DNA of 64,000 bases from Pseudooceanicola marinus (GCF_002786295.1 NZ_PGTC01000010.1:1-64000), one strand, 5' to 3'. Shown: positions 20,555 through 31,905, counted from the stretch's first letter. Notes: generated from the sequence alone by a model not told the origin. Made by a program: numbers and translations.

Positions 20555-22129
20555 TCAGGCGGCGGCGCTGCCCGCCAGGGCCGAGGCCGGGGTGAAGGCG
20601 CCGTCGCGGTCGCGGATCCAGACATCGTCCATCGACAGCGGAGCCGTATCGTCCAGCGCCACCGTGATGGTCCGGCTGAACGCGTCCCCGTCCGGCGCTT
20701 CCAGGTCGATCACCACATCCACATAGCCGCTGGTCGCGGCAGGAGCGATCCCGACCCGGGTCACCTGCGAGCCATCCATGCCCTGGCTGTCGATCTCGAG
20801 CCGGTCGCTGCCGCCTTCGAACTCCTCCACCACGCCCAGATCCTCGGTAAAAAGCCAGTCGGGGAATTCGGCGTATTCAGAGGCGTCCATCAGCGATCCG
20901 GTGTCGACCCGATAGCTGTCGCTGCCCGCGCCACCATAGGCCTGGGCATCGCCCAGAACCGTCAGCGTGTCGTCGCCGCTGCCACCATAGATCTGGGCGC
21001 TGTCGTACCCGATCAGCCGATCGGCCCCGGCGCCGCCCTGGGCGGTGGCGCTGTCTTCGACACGGATACTGTCCGCGCCCTCGCCGCCGTATACCTGTGC
21101 CTCATCCGAGCCGGTCAGCGTGTCATCGCCCGACTCGCCGAACCCCGCGGCCCGGTCGCTGACGTCGATGTCATCGCGCCAGGCGCCGCCATGGGCCGTG
21201 GCGTCCTCATTGGCGTAGAGGTGATCGGCGCCCCGGTCGCCATAGATCTGCGCCCCGCCGCTGCCGGTCAGCGAATCCTGGCCCAACCCTCCGTGGGCCT
21301 CGGCGGTGTCGAAGGCGGCCAGCACATCCTCCCCGCTGTCGCCATGGGCCAGGGCGTCGTCATAGGCCATCAGCGTATCGGCTCCGGCGCCGCCATAGCC
21401 CTGAGTGCTGTCATTCAGGCCGATCATGTCCTGACCGTAGCCGCCGTGCAGGGTGGCCTCTTCGAAACCGATGAGCGTGTCGTCATCCAACCCGCCATAA
21501 AGCTGGGCGTGATCGTTGGCAAAACCCAGGTCGTTGCCCGGCCCGCCATAGAGGCGCGCCTCGCCCGCGGGCTGATAGCCCTCGATGTCGGGGCCGCTGT
21601 TGGCGCCGCCGATCAGCGTGTCGTCGCCCGACCCCGCGCGCGCCAGGCCCTGGTCATAGGCTTCGACATCGTCGTCGCCCGAGCCGCCCCAGGCCTTCGC
21701 CTGACCGGCGGCGCCGACCGCGTCGTGGCCTGCGCCGCCATAAACCTGCGCTTGGTCAAGCCCGAACAGCGTGTCCTCGCCCGAGCCGCCGTAGACCTCC
21801 AGTTGACCCTCGGCAAAGGCGATGTCGTTGCCCGGACCGGCAAAGACGGTGCCGCCGCCCGAAATCCGGCCTTCCTGGGCCTGGGGGCCGTCGTAGTAGC
21901 GAACATCGCCCTCGGGCACCTCGGCGCCCTCGTCATAGAGATCGTGGATCAGCTGGCGGGTCAGCGCCTGCACCGGCGCATCCTCCTCATCGTCATCCTC
22001 GCCGGGGAAGGACGGGTTCGGATCTTCCAGCGTGTCGTCTCCGCTTTCCTCGGCGGGATCGTCATCGTCGCTGCCGTCGAAAAGCGGCGCGGCGAGCAGG
22101 GGCAGAAGCAGCAGAAAGAGGATTTCCAT
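20555..22129 (-). CDS. RTX-like acidic repeat protein
   Basis: The 524-residue product starts with a short hydrophobic segment (MEILFLLLLPLLAAPLF) followed by an Asp/Glu-rich stretch (about 20-50). Residues about 90-400 are some 18 tandem units of 17 residues, each with a GGxGxDxL turn and a spacer such as xxxDxA. Typical examples are YGGSGDDTLTVLGDAQ and YGGEGADSIRVEDSAT. The turn is that of calcium-binding RTX nonapeptides, but the period is 9+8. A non-repeat C-terminus (about 400-524) may be the secretion or capping region. Export and calcium binding are inferred. The ATG at 22129 was preferred over an upstream TTG. Confidence 0.8.
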   Translation of the reverse strand: MEILFLLLLPLLAAPLFDGSDDDDPAEESGDDTLEDPNPSFPGEDDDEEDAPVQALTRQLIHDLYDEGAEVPEGDVRYYDGPQAQEGRISGGGTVFAGPGNDIAFAEGQLEVYGGSGEDTLFGLDQAQVYGGAGHDAVGAAGQAKAWGGSGDDDVEAYDQGLARAGSGDDTLIGGANSGPDIEGYQPAGEARLYGGPGNDLGFANDHAQLYGGLDDDTLIGFEEATLHGGYGQDMIGLNDSTQGYGGAGADTLMAYDDALAHGDSGEDVLAAFDTAEAHGGLGQDSLTGSGGAQIYGDRGADHLYANEDATAHGGAWRDDIDVSDRAAGFGESGDDTLTGSDEAQVYGGEGADSIRVEDSATAQGGAGADRLIGYDSAQIYGGSGDDTLTVLGDAQAYGGAGSDSYRVDTGSLMDASEYAEFPDWLFTEDLGVVEEFEGGSDRLEIDSQGMDGSQVTRVGIAPAATSGYVDVVIDLEAPDGDAFSRTITVALDDTAPLSMDDVWIRDRDGAFTPASALAGSAAA

Positions 22130-22774
22130 GAGCAAGACCTAAATGGATAATGGCGTACGCGACGACGGGCCCGCCCCGAACAGGCGTTGTAGAGCTCGGT
22201 GAGTCGCGCTCGATTTGAAGTGAAATTATCGCTTTAATTCCGGCAGTACGGTTGGAAACAGAGTGTTCGCGCCCCATTTTCGCCGCATTTCACCCGGGCT
22301 GATGCTATTGCGCAACGCCTGCTGTCCGGTCCGGATCATGACCCCCGGGCCGAGACGGTGACCGATGCGTCTCTCCGCAGACGCTAAGGGCCGGGAAACG
22401 GGCATGTCTAATCTCCGAAACGGGTCGAACCGGGGGCGATCGGGGAGGGCCGTGAAATTGCGCGAGGGCCCCCTGCGGAGGCGAATCTTTGACTATGCAT
22501 GAGAACCCGGCTGGCGCGAATCCCAAAAAGGTGAACAAATACTTGTGCTTTGCCCCGACCCCGGTCCCGCGGCCCCGTGCGAATTGCGCACGGACCCCCC
22601 GAAGGCACTGAAAAACAAGGGCGATGAGGTTGGCGTTAACGGCTGCAAGCGGGTTGATGGGGGGGGAGGCCTCTGCTACACCCCCGCTGATTTTGATGCT
22701 CTGCTATGCTAGGGCTGCAAACCCCCTGCGCCGACATGACGGTCGGAACGGGGCCGAAAATCGGAAGGGTGGAC
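22130..22774. other. 645-base non-coding region upstream of atpH
   Basis: No credible gene was found. It separates two divergent units (RTX-like gene and atp cluster), and its left part is AT-richer than its surroundings (near 22215-22260). A weak -10-like TATGCT lies near 22704. The atp promoter and the RTX-like gene promoter must lie here, but I cannot place them firmly. Confidence 0.5.
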
Positions 22775-23335
22775 GTGTCCGAACCAGCTTCGATCTCCTA
22801 CGGCATCGCCTCGCGCTATGCTCAGGCCGTCTTCGACATCGCGCGCGAGAACGGCAAGCTGAAAGAGCTTGAAACCAACATCAAGGATCTGGCCGAAGCC
22901 CTGGCTTCCAGCGACGACCTGCGCGACATGATCCTGTCGCCGATCTACACGCGCGCAGAGCAGGAAAAGGCCATCCTGGCAGTCGCCGACAAGCTGGCGC
23001 TGAAGCCGGTGACCCGCAACGCCCTGGGCCTGATGGCGCAGAAGCGCCGCCTGTTCGCCCTGCCGCAGTTCTGCCAGCGCCTGAACGAGCTGCTGGCCGA
23101 GGAGAAGGGCGAAGTGACCGCAGATGTCACCTCCGCCACGCCTCTCAGCCAGGAACAGCAGGACAAGATTACCGCCATGCTCGCCGAGACCGTCGGCAAG
23201 CAGGTGGCCCTGAATACCGCCGTCGATGAACAACTCATCGGCGGTCTCGTCATCAAGGTTGGTTCGAAGATGATCGATACCTCGATCCGTTCGAAGCTCA
23301 ACGCTCTCCAGAATGTCATGAAAGAGGTCGGATAA
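22775..23335 (+). CDS. atpH: ATP synthase F1 subunit delta
   Basis: Subunit delta (OSCP) holds the F1 head to the peripheral stalk. The GTG start gives 186 residues beginning VSEPASIS (start read as Met), the typical alphaproteobacterial length and start, with GGAAGG upstream. An in-frame upstream ATG (22706) would add a non-conserved leader. The C-terminal segment LIGGLVIKVGSKMIDTSIRSKL is the family signature. It is the first gene of the atpHAGDC operon; the Fo genes are elsewhere, as usual for this group. Confidence 0.96.
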   Translation: MSEPASISYGIASRYAQAVFDIARENGKLKELETNIKDLAEALASSDDLRDMILSPIYTRAEQEKAILAVADKLALKPVTRNALGLMAQKRRLFALPQFCQRLNELLAEEKGEVTADVTSATPLSQEQQDKITAMLAETVGKQVALNTAVDEQLIGGLVIKVGSKMIDTSIRSKLNALQNVMKEVG

Positions 23336-24874
23336 ATGGGAGTCCAAGCAGCCGAAATTTCTGCTATCCTCAAGGAGCAGATCAAGAACTTTGGCCAGGA
23401 GGCCGAAGTGGCCGAGGTTGGCCGGGTGCTGTCCGTCGGTGACGGTATCGCTCGTGTCTACGGCCTCGACAACGTCCAGGCGGGCGAGATGGTCGAATTC
23501 CCCGGTGGTATCCAAGGCATGGCGCTGAACCTCGAAGCCGACAACGTCGGCGTCGTGATCTTCGGCTCCGACCGGGACATCAAGGAAGGCGACACCGTCA
23601 AGCGCACCAACTCCATCGTGGACGTGGCTGCAGGCGACGCCCTGCTGGGCCGCGTTGTCGACGGTCTGGGCAACCCGCTGGACGGCAAGGGTCCGATCGA
23701 AGGCACCGAGCGTCGCGTCGCCGACGTCAAGGCGCCGGGCATCATCCCGCGTAAATCCGTGCACGAGCCGATGGCCACCGGCCTGAAGTCCGTGGACGCC
23801 ATGATCCCGATCGGCCGTGGCCAGCGGGAACTGATCATCGGCGACCGTCAGACCGGTAAAACGGCTGTGGCCCTCGACGCGATCCTGAACCAGAAGACCT
23901 ACAACGACGCCGCAGGCGACGACGACAGCAAGAAGCTGTACTGCGTCTACGTGGCTGTCGGTCAGAAGCGTTCCACCGTGGCGCAGCTGGTGAAGAAGCT
24001 GGAAGAGACCGGCGCGATCGAATACTCCGTCGTCGTCGCCGCCACCGCATCCGACCCCGCGCCGATGCAGTACCTGGCCCCCTACACCGCGACCGCGATG
24101 GCCGAGTACTTCCGCGACAACGGCAAGCACGCCCTGATCATCTACGATGACCTGTCGAAGCAGGCCGTGGCTTATCGCCAGATGTCCCTGCTGCTGCGCC
24201 GTCCGCCGGGCCGCGAAGCCTACCCGGGCGACGTCTTCTACCTCCACTCCCGCCTGCTGGAACGTTCGGCCAAGCTGAACGAAGACTTCGGCTCCGGTTC
24301 GCTGACGGCCCTGCCGATCATCGAAACCCAGGGCGGCGACGTTTCCGCGTTCATCCCGACCAACGTGATCTCGATCACCGACGGTCAGATCTTCCTGGAA
24401 ACCGACCTGTTCTACCAGGGTATCCGCCCGGCCGTGAACACCGGTCTGTCGGTTTCGCGTGTGGGGTCCTCGGCACAGACCAAGGCCATGTCATCGGTTG
24501 CCGGCCCGGTGAAACTGTCGCTCGCCCAGTACCGCGAGATGGCCGCCTTCGCCCAGTTCGGGTCCGACCTGGACGCCGCCACCCAGCGTCTGCTGGCCCG
24601 TGGTGCCCGTCTGACGGAGCTGATGAAGCAGCCGCAGTACCAGCCGCTGACCAACGCGGAAATCGTCTGCGTCATCTTCGCCGGCACCAACGGCTACCTG
24701 GACAACGTCCCGGTTTCCGAAGTGGGCCGCTACGAAGCCGAGCTTCTGAAGTTCCTGCGCAACAGCAAACCCGAAATCCTGCAGTGGATCACGGACGAGG
24801 ATCCCAAGATCAAGGGTGAGCCCGCGGACAAGCTGAAGGCAGTGCTGGACGAGTTCGCAGCCGATTTCGCCTGA
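23336..24874 (+). CDS. atpA: ATP synthase F1 subunit alpha
   Basis: The 512-residue non-catalytic nucleotide-binding subunit of F1. Walker A GDRQTGKT is at 169-176, and the arginine finger lies in [10 protein letters not shown]. The ATG follows the atpH stop with no gap, so the two are coupled. Confidence 0.99.
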   Translation: MGVQAAEISAILKEQIKNFGQEAEVAEVGRVLSVGDGIARVYGLDNVQAGEMVEFPGGIQGMALNLEADNVGVVIFGSDRDIKEGDTVKRTNSIVDVAAGDALLGRVVDGLGNPLDGKGPIEGTERRVADVKAPGIIPRKSVHEPMATGLKSVDAMIPIGRGQRELIIGDRQTGKTAVALDAILNQKTYNDAAGDDDSKKLYCVYVAVGQKRSTVAQLVKKLEETGAIEYSVVVAATASDPAPMQYLAPYTATAMAEYFRDNGKHALIIYDDLSKQAVAYRQMSLLLRRPPGREAYPGDVFYLHSRLLERSAKLNEDFGSGSLTALPIIETQGGDVSAFIPTNVISITDGQIFLETDLFYQGIRPAVNTGLSVSRVGSSAQTKAMSSVAGPVKLSLAQYREMAAFAQFGSDLDAATQRLLARGARLTELMKQPQYQPLTNAEIVCVIFAGTNGYLDNVPVSEVGRYEAELLKFLRNSKPEILQWITDEDPKIKGEPADKLKAVLDEFAADFA

Positions 24875-24891
24875 GCCTAGGGAGGTAACAC

Positions 24892-25761
24892 ATGCCTTCT
24901 CTGAAGGACCTCAAGAACAGGATCGAGTCGGTCAAGTCGACCCGCAAGATCACCAAGGCCATGCAGATGGTTGCCGCGGCGAAACTTCGCCGCGCGCAGG
25001 AGGCCGCCGAGATGTCCCGCCCCTACGCGGAACGTTTCAACGCGGTCCTCAGCCAGCTTGCATCCTCGGTGGGCGGGTCGGACACCGCACCGCTCCTGCT
25101 GAAGGGCACCGGCAAGGACGATGTTCACATGCTGGTCGTCATGACCGCCGAGCGCGGTCTGTGTGGCGGCTTCAACGCGAATATCGTCAAGCTGGCCCGG
25201 ACCCGCATCGCGGAGCTGCAAGCCGCCGGCAAGACGGTCAAGATCCTGACCGTCGGCAAGAAGGGCCGTGAGCAGCTCAAGCGTCAGTATGGCGACCTCT
25301 TCGTCGGTCACGTCGACCTGACCGAGGTGAAGAACGTCGGCTACGCCAACGCGCAGGAGCTGGCAGCGACGCTGCTGACCTCCTTCGAGGAAGGCGAGTT
25401 CGACGTGGCCACGATCTTCTTCGGCAAGTTCGAGAATGTCGTCAGCCAGGTGCCGACCGCGCAGCAGGTGATCCCGGCCGAGTTCGAGGAAACGGACGCG
25501 CCCGCGATCGACTACGACTACGAGCCCGGCGAGGCCGAGATCCTGGAAAGCCTGCTGCCTCGCGGCGTGGCCACCCAGATCTTCGCGGCCCTGCTGGAAA
25601 ACGCTGCCTCGGAGCAGGGTGCCCGGATGTCCGCCATGGACAACGCGACCCGCAACGCTGGCGAGATGATCGACAAGCTGTCCATCGAGTACAACCGTAC
25701 CCGTCAGGCGGTCATCACCAACGAGCTGATCGAAATCATTTCGGGCGCCGAGGCGCTCTAA
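24892..25761 (+). CDS. atpG: ATP synthase F1 subunit gamma
   Basis: The 289-residue central shaft of F1. It starts [24 protein letters not shown], the N-terminal helix, and ends with the matching C-terminal helix ([24 protein letters not shown]). The segment ERGLCGGFN is the family signature. GGGAGG stands 8 bases before the ATG. Confidence 0.98.
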   Translation: MPSLKDLKNRIESVKSTRKITKAMQMVAAAKLRRAQEAAEMSRPYAERFNAVLSQLASSVGGSDTAPLLLKGTGKDDVHMLVVMTAERGLCGGFNANIVKLARTRIAELQAAGKTVKILTVGKKGREQLKRQYGDLFVGHVDLTEVKNVGYANAQELAATLLTSFEEGEFDVATIFFGKFENVVSQVPTAQQVIPAEFEETDAPAIDYDYEPGEAEILESLLPRGVATQIFAALLENAASEQGARMSAMDNATRNAGEMIDKLSIEYNRTRQAVITNELIEIISGAEAL

Positions 25762-27201
<1,440 letters not shown>

Positions 27202-27213
27202 GGTAGAGATCTG

Positions 27214-27642
27214 ATGGCAAACACGATGGACTTCTCCCTTGTCTCGCCGGAACGGAGCCTGGTCTCCGGCCCGGTGAGCGAGGCGCAGATTCCGGGTGAG
27301 GAAGGGGATCTGACAGCCATGCCCGGGCATGCGCCGATGATCACCACCCTCCGCCCCGGTGTCCTGCACCTCAAGGGACCGGACGGAGAGGACGATTACG
27401 TCGTCTCCGGCGGTTTCGCCGAGATCTCGGCCGAGGGCGTCACCGTCCTGGCCGAACGTGCCCTGCACACTAAGGAAATGACCCAGGACGTTCTGAACGA
27501 CTGGGTCCAGGAAGCGCACAAGGCCTGGAAGGACGCGACCGACGATAATGGCGTCGCGCGTGCCGGCAAGCTGCTGGCCGACATGGTGGCCATGGGCACC
27601 CATATCGGCCTGGACCCCGATCACGCCAACTACGTTGATTGA
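27214..27642 (+). CDS. atpC: ATP synthase F1 subunit epsilon
   Basis: The 142-residue product has the beta-sandwich N-terminal domain (FSLVSPERSLVSGPVSEAQIPGEEGDLTAMPGHAP), typical of epsilon, and a helical C-terminus. Epsilon couples rotation and can inhibit ATP hydrolysis. It ends the operon; a long hairpin follows after 29 bases. Confidence 0.97.
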   Translation: MANTMDFSLVSPERSLVSGPVSEAQIPGEEGDLTAMPGHAPMITTLRPGVLHLKGPDGEDDYVVSGGFAEISAEGVTVLAERALHTKEMTQDVLNDWVQEAHKAWKDATDDNGVARAGKLLADMVAMGTHIGLDPDHANYVD

Positions 27643-27671
27643 TCGCCGGTCCGGCGACCTGAACTAACCTT

Positions 27672-27705
27672 CATCAAGGCCCCGGCATCGTCCGGGGCCT
27701 TGATG
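27672..27705 (+). terminator. Hairpin terminator after atpC
   Basis: CATCAAGGCCCCGG (27672-27685) pairs perfectly over 14 bp with CCGGGGCCTTGATG (27692-27705) round a 6-nt loop. The T tail is short (CATTT). Confidence 0.8.
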
Positions 27706-27864
27706 CATTTAGGAGCTTGTTGCTTTCGGGGCAGGGCGCCCATGTGTCACGTCTTGATCCGGCGCCAAGCAGGCGGCGGAAGCACTTTTTCAATCCCTCT
27801 CGGGCTATTGCGGACCCGAACGGCCCGCGCCTCTGGCCTCCTCAGCGTTGCCGGCGGGGCAGTC

Positions 27865-27881
27865 CCCCCTAAGTTAGGGGG
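27865..27881. promoter_or_regulatory. Perfect 17-nt palindrome before the H-lectin gene
   Basis: CCCCCTAAGTTAGGGGG is a perfect palindrome about one central base, 57 bases before the H-lectin ATG. It has no T tail. The symmetry and position fit an operator for a dimeric regulator; which one is unknown. Confidence 0.5.
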
Positions 27882-27938
27882 TGCACAAACGATTGAAAAC
27901 GCGACAGGATGCAGGCCTGTACGGGACAACGGACGACT

Positions 27939-28286
27939 ATGAAGAAGTTGACGACCAACTGTATCGGGATCGACCAAGGGGATATGGTCATGTTCTCGGA
28001 CTTCCAGGATGGCGGCGAGATGTGGACGGGCACCGGCCCGCGAGAACGCCGCCGCCGCGTGACCTTTGATGAACCCTTCCGCGAGGTGCCGAGCGTGCAT
28101 TGCGCCCTGTCAATGTGGGACATGGACAACGGATCGAACCTGCGCGGGGATCTGGAGACGGAAAATATAGGTCGTGACGGCTTCGACGCCGTGTTCAAGA
28201 CTTGGGGCGATACCCGCATCGCCCGCGCGCGCATCCGCTGGATGGCCGTGGGTCCGGTGCGCGGCGAGGGCGACTGGGACGTCTGA
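27939..28286 (+). CDS. H-type lectin domain protein
   Basis: A 115-residue single-domain protein matching the H-type lectin fold (PF09458), first described in snail agglutinin. The family pattern is visible: VTFDEPFREVPSVHCALSMW, then WDMDNGSN, a central ENIGRDGFDAVFKTWGDT, and a closing RIRWMAVGP. No signal peptide is seen. I chose the ATG at 27939 because MKKLTTNCIGIDQGD reads as the domain start; an ATG at 27909 is possible. Family members bind GalNAc-type sugars in animals; the bacterial ligand is unknown. It is a lone gene convergent with the MBL hydrolase, with a repeat copy between. Confidence 0.75.
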   Translation: MKKLTTNCIGIDQGDMVMFSDFQDGGEMWTGTGPRERRRRVTFDEPFREVPSVHCALSMWDMDNGSNLRGDLETENIGRDGFDAVFKTWGDTRIARARIRWMAVGPVRGEGDWDV

Positions 28287-28320
28287 GGGGGGCTCCGGGG
28301 GGAGGCCCGTGCCCGGGCCT

Positions 28321-28463
28321 TGCCTCCGGCGGGAGTATTTTCAGCTTTCGGATAAGGGAAGGCGGGATCGCCCAGGCGCGCTGCCCCGCCCTTATCCGGC
28401 AGCCAGAAATACTCTGGGGGGAGGCTCCGGGACGGAGCCGGGGGGCAAAGCCCCCGGCCCTCT
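28321..28463. repeat. Dispersed intergenic repeat, copy c (long form)
   Basis: It opens with GCCTCCGGCGGGAGTATTT (28322-28340). The left arm (28332-28357, ending GGATAAGGG) is mirrored by CCCTTATCC... to AAATACTC (28389-28414). The tail has GGCTCC/GGAGCC (28423-28439) and GGGGGC-AAA-GCCCCC (28441-28455). It lies between convergent genes. Confidence 0.8.
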
Positions 28464-28468
28464 GGGCC

Positions 28469-29164
28469 TTACAGCTCGATCGCTTCCAGCACCTGCGGTT
28501 CGATCACGTCGACGCCGGGCAGTTCCGCCTTCAGCAGGTCGGCGTTCTGTTCCAGCAGCGGGAAGGTGCGATAATGCATCGGCACCAATGTCTTGAAGTC
28601 GAAGAAGGTCTTAGCGGCATAGGCGGCGCGGCGCATGTCCATGGTGAAATGACCGCCGGCGCATAGGATGCCGATGTCGGGCTTGTGCAGATCGTTGAAG
28701 ACCTTCATGTCGGCCATCACGTCGGTATCGCCGGAGAAGTAGATCGTGCGGCCTTCGCCCTCGATCATGAAACCCGATTCGGAGCCGAGGTAGACCGGCA
28801 CGCCATCCGCCGTCTCGGTGGCCGAGGAATGGGTGGCGTGGACCATGGTGACCGTGACGCCGCCGATGTCCACGGTGCCGCCCTTGTTGAACCCGGTGGT
28901 CTCGACGCCGTGCTGGTCGGCCACCCATTTCATCAGTTCGACCATGCCGAAGACCGGGATGCCCAGCTCCTTGGCGACCGGACCGACGTCGTTCAGGTGG
29001 TCGCCGTGGCCGTGGGTCACGAAGATATGGGTGGCGCCTGCGATGGCCTCTGCGCGACGGTCTTCGGGGAACATCGGGTTGCCGGTCAGGAAGGGATCGA
29101 GCAGGATCACCTTGTCGGCGATCTCCAGGCGGAAGGAGCCGTGGCCGAGCCAGATCAGTTTCAT
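28469..29164 (-). CDS. UPF0173 metallo-beta-lactamase-fold hydrolase
   Basis: The 231-residue product is a metal-dependent hydrolase of the UPF0173 family. The metal motif HGHGDH is at 51-56 (in FVTHGHGDHLND), followed by a GDTDV block and a C-terminal PMHYRTFP segment. Substrate unknown. I chose the ATG at 29164 because GAGG stands 7 bases before it, giving MKLIWLGHGSF, the usual start; an ATG 12 bases further upstream is less well placed. It is divergent from the ceramidase-like gene. Confidence 0.9.
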   Translation of the reverse strand: MKLIWLGHGSFRLEIADKVILLDPFLTGNPMFPEDRRAEAIAGATHIFVTHGHGDHLNDVGPVAKELGIPVFGMVELMKWVADQHGVETTGFNKGGTVDIGGVTVTMVHATHSSATETADGVPVYLGSESGFMIEGEGRTIYFSGDTDVMADMKVFNDLHKPDIGILCAGGHFTMDMRRAAYAAKTFFDFKTLVPMHYRTFPLLEQNADLLKAELPGVDVIEPQVLEAIEL

Positions 29165-29259
29165 GGTGTACCTCATATCATTTGGTCCGGGACGGAACGG
29201 ATCCCGTCCGGGGATGCAATGCAGGTAACCTATCGCCCGACGATGACAAGGAAAGCGCA

Positions 29260-29904
29260 TTGGACTGGAGTGAGAGCATTGACGCCTATTGTGAGCGCCT
29301 CGGGCCCGAGGTCTGGGCGGAGCCGGTTAATGCGCTGACAAACCTCGCCTTTATCCTTGCCGCCCTCTGGGCCTGGTCGCGGGTTCGGGGCATGGCGACC
29401 GGGCAAGTCCTGGCGGGAATCCTCTTCGTGATCGGCGTCGGGTCCGGCCTGTTCCACACCCTCGCCACGGCCTGGGCGTCGATGGCCGATACGCTGCCGA
29501 TCGTGGCTTTCATCCTGGTCTATATCTACGCCGCCACCCGCGACTTCCTGCACCGCCCCCGCTGGCAGGCGGGACTGGTCACGCTGGCCTTCCCCTTTGC
29601 CGCGGGGGCCATGGCGCCGATGATGTCGGGGGTGCCGCTGTACGGCGCCAGCGCCGGCTACCTGCCGGTGCCGCTGATGATCGCCGCCTATGCCCTGATC
29701 CTGGCGCGGCGTGCGCCCGCCACCGCGCGCGGGCTGGCGATCGGGGCGGGCATTCTGGTGCTGTCGCTGACCTTCCGTTCGCTCGACATGCCGCTTTGCG
29801 GGGCGACGGGTGGGCTGGGCACGCATTTCCTGTGGCACATCCTCAACGCCGTCATGCTGGCCTGGATGATCGAGGTCTGGCGCCGCCATCAGCTGCGCGC
29901 CTAG
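29260..29904 (+). CDS. Ceramidase-domain integral membrane protein
   Basis: The 214-residue protein of about seven membrane spans matches the alkaline ceramidase family (PF05875). It shows DAYCER, EPVNALTNLAF, the GSGLFHTLAT...AD block and GTHFLWHILNA near the end, which together give the conserved His/Asp/Ser zinc site. It likely hydrolyses an amide-linked lipid; the natural substrate in bacteria is uncertain. A TTG start at 29260 with AAGGAAAGC ahead fits; an in-frame start at 29182 is too long. It is divergent from the UPF0173 gene, with 95 bases between the starts. Confidence 0.83.
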   Translation: MDWSESIDAYCERLGPEVWAEPVNALTNLAFILAALWAWSRVRGMATGQVLAGILFVIGVGSGLFHTLATAWASMADTLPIVAFILVYIYAATRDFLHRPRWQAGLVTLAFPFAAGAMAPMMSGVPLYGASAGYLPVPLMIAAYALILARRAPATARGLAIGAGILVLSLTFRSLDMPLCGATGGLGTHFLWHILNAVMLAWMIEVWRRHQLRA

Positions 29905-30001
29905 CCCTGCCACATGGGGCCGGGCAGTGGCTTGCGGCCCGTGCCTGCGGGCGCTAAACCCGTCTGCGATCCGAAACCAGGAACATCCCCGGGAGATGCC
30001 C

Positions 30002-30289
30002 ATGTCGATCGACACCGAAACCGCGGCCAAGGTCGCGAAACTGGCCCGCATCAAGGTGGAAGACGACGCGCTGCCCGCCCTGGCGGAAGAATTCAACACG
30101 ATCCTCGGCTTCATCGAACAGCTGAACGAAGTGGACGTGGAGGGCGTGGAGCCCATGACCTCGGTCACGCCCATGCGCCTGAAACGCCGCGAGGACGTGG
30201 TGACCGAGGGCGACCAGCAGGACAAGATCCTGGCCAATGCGCCCGACGCCCGCGAAGGCTTCTTCGCCGTGCCCAAGGTGGTCGAGTAA
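30002..30289 (+). CDS. gatC: Asp-tRNA(Asn)/Glu-tRNA(Gln) amidotransferase subunit GatC
   Basis: GatC is the small subunit that stabilises the GatCAB amidotransferase, which makes Gln-tRNA and Asn-tRNA. The 95-residue product has the family pattern [13 protein letters not shown] at the start and LRREDVV-like RLKRREDVV in the middle. The ATG at 30002, 6 bases after GGGAG, was preferred over the ATG at 29996. gatA follows after 38 bases. Confidence 0.96.
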   Translation: MSIDTETAAKVAKLARIKVEDDALPALAEEFNTILGFIEQLNEVDVEGVEPMTSVTPMRLKRREDVVTEGDQQDKILANAPDAREGFFAVPKVVE

Positions 30290-30327
30290 GACCGAAGATC
30301 CACGCCCGACCGGAGAGGCGAGACGAG

Positions 30328-31815
30328 ATGACCGAGCTGAACACCCTGACCATTGCCGAGGCCCGCGACGCCCTGAAGAAGGGCGAGGTGACCTCCGCCG
30401 CGCTGACCGAGGCCTGCCTGGGCGCCATCGAAGGCGCCGGCGCGCTGAACGCCTTCGTGCACAAGACGCCCGAGATCGCCATGCAGCAGGCCGAGGCCGC
30501 CGATGCCCGGTTGAAGGGCGGCGAGGCGCCTGCGCTCTGCGGCATCCCGCTGGGGATCAAGGACCTTTTCTGCACCAAGGGCGTGGCCAGCCAGGCCGCG
30601 TCGAACATCCTCGGCGGCTTCAAGCCCGAGTATGAATCCACCGTCACCGGCAACCTCTTTGCCGATGGCGCGGTGATGCTGGGCAAGCTGAACATGGACG
30701 AATTCGCCATGGGCAGCTCGAACGAAACTTCTGCCTACGGCAATGCCGTGAACCCCTGGCGCCGCGAGGGTGACGAGACCCCGCTGACCCCCGGCGGCTC
30801 TTCGGGGGGGTCTGCCTCGGCCGTGGCTGCGGACCTCTGCCTGGGCGCCACCGGCACCGACACCGGCGGCTCGATCCGCCAGCCCTGCGCCTTCACCGGC
30901 ACCGTGGGGATCAAGCCGACCTACGGGCGGTGCTCTCGCTGGGGGATCGTGGCCTTCGCCAGCTCCCTGGATCAGGCCGGCCCGATGACCAAGACGGTGC
31001 GCGACAGCGCCATCATGCTGCAGTCCATGTGCAGCCATGATCCCAAGGATTCGACCTCGGTCGATTTCCCGGTGCCCGATTTCGAGGCGGCCCTGACCGG
31101 CGACATTCGCGGCAAGACTATCGGTATCCCCAGGGAATACCACATGGAGGGTATCCCCGCGGAGATCGAACAGCTGTGGACCCGTGGCAAGGAAATGCTG
31201 GCCGATGCCGGCGCCAAGGTCGTGGACATCTCGCTGCCCCATACCAAGTACGCGCTGCCCGCCTACTACGTGATCGCGCCCGCCGAAGCCTCGTCGAACC
31301 TGGCGCGCTATGATGGCGTGCGCTACGGCCACCGCGCCACCCTGGCGGCGGGCGACGGCATCACCGAGATGTACGAGAAGACCCGCGCCGAGGGCTTCGG
31401 CTCCGAGGTGCAGCGCCGGATCATGGTGGGCACCTACGTGCTGTCCGCCGGTTTCTACGACGCCTACTACAACCGTGCCCGCAAGGTCCGCGCACTGATC
31501 AAGCGCGACTTCGACGAAGTGTTTGCCAGCGGTGTCGACGCGATCCTGACCCCGGCCACGCCCTCCGCCGCCTTCGGCCTGGGCGAGATGAAGAGCGCGG
31601 ATCCGGTGCAGATGTACCTCAACGACGTGTTTACCGTGACGGTGAACCTCGCCGGTCTGCCCGGCGTCTCGGTGCCCGCCGGCGTCGACAAGCAGGGCCT
31701 GCCCCTGGGTCTGCAGCTGATAGGCCGCCCCTGGGAAGAGGGCGATCTGCTGAACACCGCCTATGCGCTGGAGCAGGCGGCGGGGTTTGTTTCCAAGCCC
31801 GCGAAATGGTGGTAA
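30328..31815 (+). CDS. gatA: Asp-tRNA(Asn)/Glu-tRNA(Gln) amidotransferase subunit GatA
   Basis: The 495-residue amidase-signature subunit releases ammonia from glutamine for transamidation. The Ser-cisSer-Lys triad is intact: K78 in GIKDLF, S158 in GGSSGGS and S182 in DTGGSIRQP. gatB is not in the window, so the operon is gatCA only here. Confidence 0.98.
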   Translation: MTELNTLTIAEARDALKKGEVTSAALTEACLGAIEGAGALNAFVHKTPEIAMQQAEAADARLKGGEAPALCGIPLGIKDLFCTKGVASQAASNILGGFKPEYESTVTGNLFADGAVMLGKLNMDEFAMGSSNETSAYGNAVNPWRREGDETPLTPGGSSGGSASAVAADLCLGATGTDTGGSIRQPCAFTGTVGIKPTYGRCSRWGIVAFASSLDQAGPMTKTVRDSAIMLQSMCSHDPKDSTSVDFPVPDFEAALTGDIRGKTIGIPREYHMEGIPAEIEQLWTRGKEMLADAGAKVVDISLPHTKYALPAYYVIAPAEASSNLARYDGVRYGHRATLAAGDGITEMYEKTRAEGFGSEVQRRIMVGTYVLSAGFYDAYYNRARKVRALIKRDFDEVFASGVDAILTPATPSAAFGLGEMKSADPVQMYLNDVFTVTVNLAGLPGVSVPAGVDKQGLPLGLQLIGRPWEEGDLLNTAYALEQAAGFVSKPAKWW

Positions 31816-31905
31816 CCCGGCTTCCTAGGCCCTGAAGGGGCCGCGCCGGGTGGCGCGGCGCCCGATCCACCCCGGGGCCGTTCGGGCGGTACGAGAGAGT
31901 TTCAG

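Noticed and set aside
27700-27942. 80-codon open frame between atpC and the H-lectin gene
   Set aside because: Composition unlike a protein, no ribosome binding site, and it runs across the palindrome and the lectin start.
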